From: Leptospira soteropolitanensis
GTDB lineage: Bacteria; Spirochaetota; Leptospiria; Leptospirales; Leptospiraceae
DNA length: 64,000 bases
Assembly (NCBI RefSeq): GCF_026151655.1
Contig: NZ_JAMQPN010000002.1
Location: 496,001 to 560,000, forward strand
Direction: 5' to 3'
The notes beneath the pieces are model-generated. The model saw only the letters and a list, made by a program, of their open reading frames with translations, ran no database searches and was not told the origin of the DNA. The translations under genes were made by a program, and so were the position numbers. Each line of letters opens with the position of its first letter. The first letter of the stretch is position 1. This document shows positions 1 to 7,239 of the stretch, in pieces.

Positions 1-926
1 TTCCCTTCATTTTCCAATATCAATATTGCCCACAAAAGGCATTCACTCAATAATTTATTCCCTGATATCTGAATATTTTCCTCAATAGAAGACTGAAGAT
101 CAAAAAGAACATTTAAGCATCCTTTTAGCCTTTGAAAATCTGAAACTAAATCATCGCTATTATTAACTGCTGTTTCATATAGTATGTTAAATATCTCCGT
201 TCTTTGTGCTCCTCTTGCATATCTGGAAATTGGAAATTTCGGAAGAACATATACTTTTCTCAAAATATCAATTATTTTTTCCTTTAAATCTTCACTTTCT
301 ACTTCATTTGGAAAAAAACTTTTTCTTATTTTTTGATATAATTGAACATTAAAAGTTAACTCTTTTTCAATAATTTCGGACAGATCATCATTATCATATT
401 TCGCCGAATCAACTTCAATTGAAGTGAGTGGCGTAATACCAGTATTATATCGCCTAAATATTTCCTTTTTTATTTTATCTTCTATTGTAGTATCAATTCC
501 AACCAAAACTTCGAATTCGAAAACTCGAATATTTGCATTCCAAAAAATATCCTTAACTTCCTCTTTCAGTTTATTAAAATTTTGTTTGTCTAGAGCTGGT
601 AATGACAATAATCCTTTTTCAGTTAATGATATATCGTTTTCGATAAATTTTTTTAAGGTTTCAAATCTTTGCCTTCCATCAATTACCTCTACCCTTGTGC
701 CTGATTTAAACAATATTAAAGGAGGTATCTCAGTACCCAAGATAACGCTCTCAATAAAGAACGATTGTTTTACATTATCCCATACATAATTCCTTTGATA
801 ATATGGTTTATAATCAATTCTTCTTAAGTTTCGTTCACTTAAAAGTGTTTTGATTGAAATAGTGCGAGGTGTTATTTTTAAACTATTTTTAAAAATTTGA
901 ATAAATTGCTTACCGTTTGATGTCAT
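1..926 (-). CDS. DUF262 (GmrSD N-terminal-like) protein, partial
   Basis: Open frame on the minus strand from ATG at 926 running off the left edge; about 308 codons are visible. The N-terminal part carries the DUF262 hallmarks: PYYQRNYVWD at residues 41-50 and DGRQR at residues 83-87 (ParB/Srx-like nucleotide-binding fold). DUF262 proteins occur in the GmrSD modification-dependent restriction system and other anti-phage systems. The C-terminal half, which would show a DUF1524 HNH nuclease, lies outside the window. The gene starts 11 bp after the stop of an AbiC-like membrane protein gene on the same strand, so the two are probably co-transcribed. The family call is firm; a defence role is inference. 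Confidence 0.85.
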   Translation of the reverse strand, partial: MTSNGKQFIQIFKNSLKITPRTISIKTLLSERNLRRIDYKPYYQRNYVWDNVKQSFFIESVILGTEIPPLILFKSGTRVEVIDGRQRFETLKKFIENDISLTEKGLLSLPALDKQNFNKLKEEVKDIFWNANIRVFEFEVLVGIDTTIEDKIKKEIFRRYNTGITPLTSIEVDSAKYDNDDLSEIIEKELTFNVQLYQKIRKSFFPNEVESEDLKEKIIDILRKVYVLPKFPISRYARGAQRTEIFNILYETAVNNSDDLVSDFQRLKGCLNVLFDLQSSIEENIQISGNKLLSECLLWAILILENEG

Positions 927-937
927 TTGTTAAGCCC

Positions 938-2200
938 TTAAAAACTGTAATTTATTTCAAAACGAAACTCAAGTTTGCCTTCGTCAGAACTTAATGAATT
1001 TACGATTTCATTGCCAATAATAGATCTAAATATTGAAACAAAAAGAGTAGAATAGATTTCTAAATTTACTAATTTTTGCATCTCAGAATGATTCAGAATA
1101 TTTGCTTTATTAAATTCAATTTCATCAAAGGAGAGTGCAATGACTACCTTGTCATCATAAAATATTTTGATTAGAAATTCCATTCCAAATAAAAATGATT
1201 TTTCAGAAAAATATTTATCTTCTTCCTCTAGGTCAGATAATCTATTTATAAATTTATAAAGCGAAGAACTTAAATATTCTAAAAAAATATTAATTTCATT
1301 AATATTTAATTTATTCAAGGCATGAAAAAATTCAATTTTTTTCACACTTCGTAAATGCTTCAAAAAATGATATTTCACTACTATAGATCTAACTTTAATA
1401 CCTAAATTCGATATATAGTTGTAATAAAGCATCACCAATTCTTTTTCACTTATTTGAGATCTCAAGAGTTTAAAATATTCCTTTTTTTTATTAATATCAA
1501 TGCCACTATTTTCAATTAGTAGCATCACTCTATAAAGGGTTCGAAAATAAATAGACAATTTTTCTCGATTTAATTCAAAAAGTTCAAGAAATTTATTCTT
1601 AAGTTTTTCCAATGTTACGTTAATCGGATCTTCCTTAGTTGTACTAATAATTAGTTCTTCGATTATCTTTTCGATTATATTGTCATTTTCCAAAGATTCT
1701 CTAGAATTGTTTAAAAGAGTTAAATATGCGTAAAAATTACTATTAAAATAATTCAATTGTGCTATGGCAGATTGCTCTCGAACTTCTTCATTTTGAGATA
1801 CTGATAACTTTATCTGCTCTCGAATCAAATTTGTCTGTTCTTCAAAAATTTTTCTAGTTGCTTCTAACTCTTCCTTTTGTGCTTTAAATTCATCAATTTG
1901 ACTATGTAAAGCTTGAGTCTGTAATCCGAGATTTTGTTGATTGATATTTATGTCTCTCCTTTGCTCTTTTAATGCAACGTAGAAAAGTATTACGCCTGTT
2001 AACGAAAATAATGTACCTACGGAACCTCCGATAAAATCGCCAAATTGTCCAATAATCTCTTCGTCTATTATGGCTGATTTTTTCCAACTGCCAAAACTAA
2101 GAAATACAACGATGGAGGCAATAATACATGCAAATCCAAAAATGGTAATGATTTTGCCTGTAGTTTCGCTAAAAAGTGTCATTCTTACTTTTTCAGACAT
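938..2200 (-). CDS. AbiC-like putative phage abortive infection membrane protein
   Basis: 420 aa from ATG at 2200. Two membrane segments (about residues 16-36 and 57-75) are followed by a long charged coiled coil (about 78-150) and a soluble C-terminal domain. The glycine-rich second segment running straight into QRRD and repeated QxxL/E heptads matches the architecture of the putAbiC (putative phage abortive infection) family. Proteins of this type are thought to sit in the inner membrane and act late in phage infection. It is the first gene of a leftward pair with the DUF262 gene. Base composition is very AT-rich even for this genome, which suggests transfer. The family assignment comes from architecture and motif memory, not a profile search. 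Confidence 0.65.
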   Translation of the reverse strand: MSEKVRMTLFSETTGKIITIFGFACIIASIVVFLSFGSWKKSAIIDEEIIGQFGDFIGGSVGTLFSLTGVILFYVALKEQRRDININQQNLGLQTQALHSQIDEFKAQKEELEATRKIFEEQTNLIREQIKLSVSQNEEVREQSAIAQLNYFNSNFYAYLTLLNNSRESLENDNIIEKIIEELIISTTKEDPINVTLEKLKNKFLELFELNREKLSIYFRTLYRVMLLIENSGIDINKKKEYFKLLRSQISEKELVMLYYNYISNLGIKVRSIVVKYHFLKHLRSVKKIEFFHALNKLNINEINIFLEYLSSSLYKFINRLSDLEEEDKYFSEKSFLFGMEFLIKIFYDDKVVIALSFDEIEFNKANILNHSEMQKLVNLEIYSTLFVSIFRSIIGNEIVNSLSSDEGKLEFRFEINYSF

Positions 2201-2764
2201 CCTGTTCCCCTATTCTCAAAAAAACAATTTTCTACAATTTATACTTTTTCTAAAATTAGCCTAAATCAATATAAATAATGTATATAAGCAATATCATGAT
2301 ATACTTGGTATTTAGTTAATTATTTTGTATAAAATATAAAGAATAAATTTTCAACCATTTGTTTACGTTATACGAAATATTTTTGATAAAAGGTAAAAAA
2401 CATTTTTTTTTGAAATTTTTACATTCGAAGAATTTTTTTTTATTAATAGTATTAAAATTTTCCATTTTCAAATATATAAGCCTAGATAAATTAATGATTG
2501 CAAAAATTATTAAAAGACTCTTTTCATAACAAAATTGGTCTAGTAAATAACAGAGTCTTATTTCAAAAGAAAACTTAGTATCTCAAATCATTTTCTGATT
2601 ATTTGCTACGCAATGAATATACTAGAAATAAATTCGAACTAAAATATCGTAATTTTCTTTTTTTGTATAATTCATAGTCTAATATCCTACAGCTAGACGT
2701 GATTTATGGGATTACCCCCCTACTTGCAGACGTCATTAAATAAACTGCTAAAACGGAGGCGTTG
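2201..2764. other. AT-rich intergenic region between divergent genes
   Basis: About 560 bp of extremely AT-rich sequence between the leftward AbiC-like gene and the rightward split gene. It has homopolymer A and T tracts (around 2400-2450) but no convincing open frame or RNA gene. It must hold promoters for both directions; I could not single out one with good -35/-10 spacing. A clear GGAGG ribosome binding site at 2755-2759 marks the right end. Confidence 0.5.
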
Positions 2765-3337
2765 ATGAATTCTCTTACCCAATCAGACTCTAACATTGAA
2801 CCAGCAGGCGACACGATCCAGTGTAACTACAAAGGCAATCAAAAAATAGGCAAAATCTTAATTCGAACAAAACGAGATTTGGTGATTGAAATGAACTCGC
2901 CATACAATGGTCTTAAAACAGGAATTCATAAACCCTACTTTGCTGATCCTTGAACTTCGTATTTGGATGAAGAAGGATTGGACTATGCCAAATCATTATT
3001 AATCGAATTATACGAGCAGTTGAGTAACCTAGAGAGTAAATCTGATGAGATTGACCGTTTTTATCCCGCATTCATAAGAGAACGAAACGAATTGCATTCC
3101 CGCATTATAGATTGCAAGCGATCATTAGCTGATGAGAAGCGAAAAATGAAATCTCATATCATAAGTCCGATCGAATACCAAAGAACTATAACGCCAATCA
3201 ATAAACTTATTAAGGACTTAGAATATGAAATTTTCGCCCATGAAAAACAGTTTTTCGATAATCTTACACAGACGAACATTCCCTATACTTTACGAATTGA
3301 TTATTTGAATTACCTAAAAGACAAATTCTCAAAATGA
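2765..3337 (+). pseudogene. Unknown protein gene split by an in-frame TGA
   Basis: ATG at 2765 sits 5 bp after GGAGG (2755-2759). The frame reads 62 codons to TGA at 2951-2953, then stays open in exactly the same frame for another 127 codons to 3337. The second part could only restart at TTG 2963, which has no ribosome binding site. The simplest reading is one gene of about 190 codons with a nonsense mutation after ...YFADP. The first part looks like a small beta-rich domain; the second is a charged helical or coiled-coil segment. I do not recognise the family. The 3' end overlaps the convergent gene at 3329 by 9 bp. A sequencing error would also explain it. Confidence 0.55.
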
Positions 3338-3727
3338 AATTTCACTAGCTGAAAGTTCCATAAATCCTTTATTAATTAGGTCATCTAGATCTGTCAGAAG
3401 ATCAACATATCTTTTCATATTATCAACAATATCATCCTCATACGTTGGATGAACGAATGTTGACTTATATTCCCCCCCTTTTCGAGAAGCTAGCATTATA
3501 TTGGGTGAAGAAGCAAAATATACAGAGTTTTGATTTTCTTGAAATTCGATAATAAGTTTCTCTTTATATTTCTGCAAAAGCTTATCATTTAAATAGGGAT
3601 ACCTTAATTTAAAGGTAATAATTCCGTTAAACAATGTTTCCCACTGCCCCTTGACCCTAGTTTCTGCCGACTCAATGTATCTGATTAATACATCCAGGTT
3701 CTTAGTCTTCATTCTAAGTTTTTGCAT
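3329..3727 (-). CDS. Hypothetical protein, last gene of the phosphatase cluster
   Basis: 132 aa from ATG at 3727, with GAGGAG about 8 bp upstream. It is basic in the first 30 residues, then mixed alpha/beta, with no signal peptide or membrane segment, so probably cytoplasmic. I do not recognise a family. It is the most downstream of five leftward genes (5412 to 3329) that share strong GAGG-type ribosome binding sites and short gaps; the gap to the 128-aa gene upstream is 18 bp. Nothing in the sequence gives a function. Confidence 0.6.
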   Translation of the reverse strand: MQKLRMKTKNLDVLIRYIESAETRVKGQWETLFNGIITFKLRYPYLNDKLLQKYKEKLIIEFQENQNSVYFASSPNIMLASRKGGEYKSTFVHPTYEDDIVDNMKRYVDLLTDLDDLINKGFMELSASEISF

Positions 3728-3745
3728 AATTTGTTCTCCTCGAAT

Positions 3746-4132
3746 TTAGCATTCTAAATTTAAAGAATCTATAATTTCTTCTAAATAGATCATTCGATGT
3801 ATGTATGAATCCAAATAAGTTTGAAAATACTCATCCCCGAATTCCTCGCTAATATTACCTTTAAGATTCTTTGTGAAAATCGCAAGATCTCTCAATCCCG
3901 AAAACACTGTATTCCCATTGTCAAATCGAATTATGCCAAGTTTTTCTTGATAGCCTTTCACCCAGTGATAAATTAAATCGTTACGAGGAACGTCTTCCAA
4001 CTTCAAAAAAACCTTCTCCCAATCTATGTCCTGATTCAAATCTAGAAAATACTCTATTCTCCTATATTCTGGATCTATTCTCGTAACGAATATTCGCAAT
4101 ACACCTGCACTATTATTTATTATTATTTCCAT
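3746..4132 (-). CDS. Hypothetical protein
   Basis: 128 aa from ATG at 4132, with AGGAG 5 bp upstream. It starts with a short beta segment, followed by acidic and aromatic-rich stretches (YFLD, DIDWEKVF) and a helical C-terminus ending in NLEC. No signal peptide or membrane segment. The family is unknown to me. It lies 27 bp downstream of the phosphatase gene and 18 bp upstream of the 132-aa gene on the same strand, so very likely in the same transcript. Confidence 0.6.
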   Translation of the reverse strand: MEIIINNSAGVLRIFVTRIDPEYRRIEYFLDLNQDIDWEKVFLKLEDVPRNDLIYHWVKGYQEKLGIIRFDNGNTVFSGLRDLAIFTKNLKGNISEEFGDEYFQTYLDSYIHRMIYLEEIIDSLNLEC

Positions 4133-4159
4133 AAGCTCCTACCTCTTCACTTAATTATT

Positions 4160-4750
4160 TCAACTTGTTATTACCTGCATACTAGGCACAACGAGAGCAC
4201 TCAATTTACCACCTAACCCACATTTGGTGTCTAAAAACCAATGATTTCCATAATTTACTACTTTATTAAATGGGATATGCCCCTGAATGATTAATTTGGA
4301 GGTCACATGATCTAAATTTTCTCGAAATGCTGAATTCAATAGGTCGTATTTTGTTTGCTCTTTTAAACTATTTCGATCGTCAATACCTGCATGACTGAAG
4401 AAAGCATAATCATTTTCATAGGAATATACTAAGTTTTCTTTGAACCAATTCAAATGAACTTCAGTAAAATTGTAATATTTTAGTATCTGCTTTCTCTTGA
4501 TTGGATGAGCTTCATTTTCCTCCCACAATTTCAAGAGCCATTCCTCATGATTACCAAACAAAAATATTGCTTTTCTGTTCAGAGACCGCAAGATATCTAT
4601 AGTCTCTCTATTTTGCGTTCCATAGTTAATATAATCGCCCATGAAGAGAAGAAGTGCGTCAGGAATGATTTCTAATTTAAACAATAGCTCTTTAAGTTGA
4701 ATTGAACAAGCATGGACATCGCCAATTGCAATTGTTTTTTCATATTTCAA
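4160..4750 (-). CDS. PPP-type metallophosphoesterase (serine/threonine phosphatase-like)
   Basis: 196 aa starting at TTG 4750. The metal-binding motifs of the calcineurin-like PPP superfamily appear in order: GDVHA (residues 8-12), GDYINYG (about 38-44), GNHE (about 66-69), a later GHIPF and a final LDTKCGLGG near the C-terminus. This is the layout of small bacterial PPP enzymes (PrpA/ApaH-like/lambda phosphatase), which use two metals to hydrolyse phosphoesters. GDYINYG replaces the usual GDxVDRG, so substrate choice may differ. It is central in a leftward cluster of small unknown genes. The substrate cannot be inferred from sequence. Confidence 0.85.
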   Translation of the reverse strand: MKYEKTIAIGDVHACSIQLKELLFKLEIIPDALLLFMGDYINYGTQNRETIDILRSLNRKAIFLFGNHEEWLLKLWEENEAHPIKRKQILKYYNFTEVHLNWFKENLVYSYENDYAFFSHAGIDDRNSLKEQTKYDLLNSAFRENLDHVTSKLIIQGHIPFNKVVNYGNHWFLDTKCGLGGKLSALVVPSMQVITS

Positions 4751-4782
4751 ATCATCTTTTTCACAGAGATTTTCAGTATTAT

Positions 4783-5148
4783 TTAGTTCTTTGATAGTTT
4801 ACTTACCTCCTCTAAAGTGAAATATTTGATGAATGATATTTTCCCTTCTTTAAATGCCCAAAGAAATCCCAAGTCTTTAAATTCTGGTTTATCAAGCACA
4901 AGAAATTTTGAATTTAAATTCAAAACAGAGGAAGAAGAATCAAAAATATATGAATCTTCCTTATGGGTTTTTAAAAAAATACAATTCTTTATAATAATCG
5001 AGAGAAGACCTAACTCATCAAGGGATCTTTGCTTAATCAATTGTTGGGGTAAAATTACACGTGAGAAGCCTTTCTCCTGATCAGAAAACCATTCTCCATT
5101 CCATTTTATTGAATTAATAAAACCATAAGATGTAATAATTTTTTTCAT
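4783..5148 (-). CDS. Hypothetical protein
   Basis: 121 aa from ATG at 5148. A GTG at 5157 is in frame, but it overlaps the GGAGG ribosome binding site, whose spacing (8 bp) fits the ATG. The protein is mixed alpha/beta with several aromatic residues and no export signal; I do not recognise a family. It is second in the leftward cluster, 32 bp upstream of the phosphatase gene. Confidence 0.6.
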   Translation of the reverse strand: MKKIITSYGFINSIKWNGEWFSDQEKGFSRVILPQQLIKQRSLDELGLLSIIIKNCIFLKTHKEDSYIFDSSSSVLNLNSKFLVLDKPEFKDLGFLWAFKEGKISFIKYFTLEEVSKLSKN

Positions 5149-5271
5149 AGGTGTCACCTCCTAACGTATAAACGGTACAATTTGTTAATTAAACTATAAA
5201 AACGCTATATCTCCCCGCATACAATTGTTAACAATTCATTATTTCTGATAGTCTCAATACTAATACGAACT

Positions 5272-5412
5272 TTAGTTTTCTTCCCTATCAGGTCTATCTT
5301 CAGTTTTTTCTTCAGCCAATCTCTTCTGGCGAGCTTCTTGAACTCTCCTATAATATTCCGTAGCCTTCATTTCATTATCTAGTCTGATCGCCTCATCCCA
5401 ATCTATTTCCAT
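5272..5412 (-). CDS. Small charged protein, 46 aa
   Basis: Short frame from ATG at 5412 to TAA at 5272. AGAGGTGAT lies just upstream at a good distance, the same style of ribosome binding site as the other genes in this cluster. The product begins MEIDWDEAIR and becomes a highly charged helix rich in R, E and K. It is the first gene after the promoter at 5454-5482 and lies 123 bp upstream of the 121-aa gene. Function unknown. Short regulators and antitoxins can look like this, but nothing specific supports that. Confidence 0.5.
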   Translation of the reverse strand: MEIDWDEAIRLDNEMKATEYYRRVQEARQKRLAEEKTEDRPDREEN

Positions 5413-5453
5413 ACAGCATCACCTCTCTTATAAACAAAATTTAATTCTGTGGC

Positions 5454-5482
5454 TCAATATATCACCAATAGGCGTTTGTCAA
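5454..5482 (-). promoter_or_regulatory. Sigma-70-type promoter of the phosphatase cluster
   Basis: On the minus strand, TTGACA (5482-5477) is followed by a 17-bp spacer and TATTGA (5459-5454). The -35 is consensus and the -10 matches four of six positions. It lies about 40 bp upstream of the 46-aa gene and points leftward into the five-gene cluster. Confidence 0.55.
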
Positions 5483-5619
5483 CATTTTTTCAGAATACTA
5501 CTAATTTAAGTAAGGATTTAAAATCTAAACTAGGATTTCGGGGTAAATGAAATGGATAATAAAAATATCAATCTGGAGCAAATAAGCCGATGTGAAAAAA
5601 ACTTTAAAAAATTAATTTT

Positions 5620-6249
5620 CTAATCTATCGATGATTCCAAGATTTCCTTTGAGCTTAGTCTGTTGTGCCCATAAACTTTTGCAGTGAATGATGGATCAAA
5701 GTGATTAGCAAAACGAGAGACGGCATCTAATGGCTTACCATTTTTCAATAGATGAGAGATACGACTATGCCTAGTCTGGTGAGGGTGAACATTTCTGTTT
5801 AACTCAGACTGCCCGATCTTTTGCAATGTTCTATGTACTAACTGTCTAGTAATAGGCTTCCCAGTATTTGTATTTTCAAACAAATACACATCTCCATTGA
5901 ATTGTGTCTTTATTTTAGCATAAAGAACCTTCGAGAGAATTAGACTAGTTTCTTTCCCCCCCTTACCTAAAACTTTAGCCTCAATATGGGTTTTCAATAT
6001 CTTGCAATTTTTTAGTTTTATGGATAACAATTCTGAAATCCTGCAACCAGAAGCATAAAGTGCCTGTAGAATCAGACTATATTTGCCTGGTAGTTTATCG
6101 ATTAGTATTTTAACCTCCTTTTCACTTAAAAATTTGGAATCTGTCATAGATATATTAGGTTTTGGAACTTTAATGTCTCTAAATACGCTCTCTATACCAT
6201 TCCTGAAGATAATATCCGTTTTCTGTGGATGATTCTTTAGTATCCACAA
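5620..6249 (-). CDS. Tyrosine recombinase/integrase (start unclear)
   Basis: Catalytic half of a phage-type integrase: arginine in CRISELL, lysine in LGKGGKE, the HxxR box in HPHQTRHSR, a histidine in ANHFD and the nucleophilic tyrosine in VYGH. The stated start is TTG 6249 (209 aa), but the same frame stays open to about 6441. The extra ~64 codons look like a genuine core-binding (SAM-like) domain, so the true protein is probably about 270 aa. No ATG, GTG or TTG occurs in that extension, so the gene either starts at a rare codon or has lost its start. A promoter-like TTGACA and a palindrome lie directly upstream. It probably integrated the element that carries the primase to its right. Confidence 0.85.
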   Translation of the reverse strand: MWILKNHPQKTDIIFRNGIESVFRDIKVPKPNISMTDSKFLSEKEVKILIDKLPGKYSLILQALYASGCRISELLSIKLKNCKILKTHIEAKVLGKGGKETSLILSKVLYAKIKTQFNGDVYLFENTNTGKPITRQLVHRTLQKIGQSELNRNVHPHQTRHSRISHLLKNGKPLDAVSRFANHFDPSFTAKVYGHNRLSSKEILESSID

Positions 6250-6448
6250 CTTGATGGAAGTTTTTGTTAGTCGAATCGTAGCTGGAGAGTATTGCTTCTT
6301 TAGTGTTTGGAAATATTCCCTTAGGATATCTTCAGTGACTGGTTTGCTACCAATCCATTCCTGGAATCTGATTACTCCAACACGATATTGATATGTAGCA
6401 GGAAGTTTTATAGATTGTTTTCTTAATGTTTCGATGACTTGTTTTTAT

Positions 6449-6469
6449 CAAATGTTGAACATTTGTCAA
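6449..6469 (-). promoter_or_regulatory. Palindromic operator within the integrase promoter
   Basis: A perfect 17-bp palindrome, 8-bp arms around one base (caaatgtt g aacatttg), lies at 6449-6465. On the minus strand a consensus TTGACA (6469-6464) overlaps its edge, so the palindrome occupies the spacer between -35 and the presumed -10 (A-rich, about 6447-6442). This is the classic position for repression of an integrase promoter. The cognate repressor is not identified. Confidence 0.5.
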
Positions 6470-6918
6470 GAATTTATCTAATTCTTATTGTATATTAAGG
6501 TTACATAATTACTAGTTGTGTAACCTATTTAGGAATCAGAAATTAAACGAAGGGTCGAGATTAAAGAAAATCTGTAAATTTATGTAGAAAGGAATAACTT
6601 TATAATTTGATATCCTCAATTATTTAGTACTAAGACGAAGGTTACATTATAATATACCACCTTTACCACCTTTTCTCTAATATTAAAAAGTATATATCTA
6701 CTTCATAACTTCGTTATGATACTCTTCAAATCAATTACCGATATCCCTGCCAGACGTGGAAGAAGGTGGTATTTTCACCCAAAAAGTATATGAAACCTAA
6801 TATGAATATATAGATGGGATAATCCCTGTCACTTAAAGTGAAAATAGTTTTTTGAGCCTCTACTAACTAATTAAGCCAAAATTCAGACTTTTGGCTAATA
6901 ACTTTAGGCGGTGCCTCA
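6470..6918. other. Non-coding region between integrase and replication genes
   Basis: About 450 bp without a supported gene. It contains several short inverted repeats, including CATAAC-ttc-GTTATG near 6703-6717, TTACATTATAATATACC around 6643-6658, and an 8-bp inverted repeat at 6874-6896. This is the expected location of an element's attachment, control or origin sequences, but I see no iteron array. Confidence 0.4.
6874..6896. repeat. Inverted repeat in the leader of the 106-aa gene
   Basis: AGCCAAAA (6874-6881) and TTTTGGCT (6889-6896) form a perfect 8-bp inverted repeat with a 7-base loop, 22 bp before the ATG at 6919. There is no T-run after it, so an operator or leader hairpin fits better than a terminator. 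Confidence 0.45.
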
Positions 6919-7239
6919 ATGGAAGGATTGCAATATAAGCTTATAGACGATGGTAAAACCATTACTATAGGACAAATAAAATTAGATGAGACATTAGTAA
7001 AAGATTACTTAAATTTAGGGGATATCCTTTTACATCCTTGTATCGAATTGGGAATGGATAACGAAACAAAGATAATGCAGTTAGCCAAAATCAAGAACCA
7101 ATGGATTGGGACTTTAAATGCATTCGATTTCAGTTTTGGAATCAGAATCGAGACGTTAAAGAATGATAAATCCAAATCTTCACTCTATTTGAAGATAACT
7201 CCAGAAAATGCATCAAAAGAGGGTTATCAAAATGCCTGA
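6919..7239 (+). CDS. Hypothetical protein upstream of the primase
   Basis: 106 aa from ATG at 6919, with a weak AGGCGGTG upstream. It has alternating beta-rich segments, no export signal and no recognised family. Its last 8 bases overlap the ATG (7232) of the primase-helicase gene, so the two are translationally coupled. Small genes in this position in phages and integrative elements often encode replication or regulatory accessory proteins; here that is inference from position only. Confidence 0.6.
   Translation: MEGLQYKLIDDGKTITIGQIKLDETLVKDYLNLGDILLHPCIELGMDNETKIMQLAKIKNQWIGTLNAFDFSFGIRIETLKNDKSKSSLYLKITPENASKEGYQNA

Noticed and set aside
2951..2953. Selenocysteine or programmed readthrough at TGA
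   Set aside because: No SECIS-like hairpin was seen after the TGA, and other genes in this window are broken by TAA and TAG as well, so decay is simpler.
6700..6720. ATAACTTCGTTATG resembles a loxP arm
   Set aside because: Only about 10 bases match, there is no inverted partner at the right spacing, and the sequence is explained as a short local hairpin.
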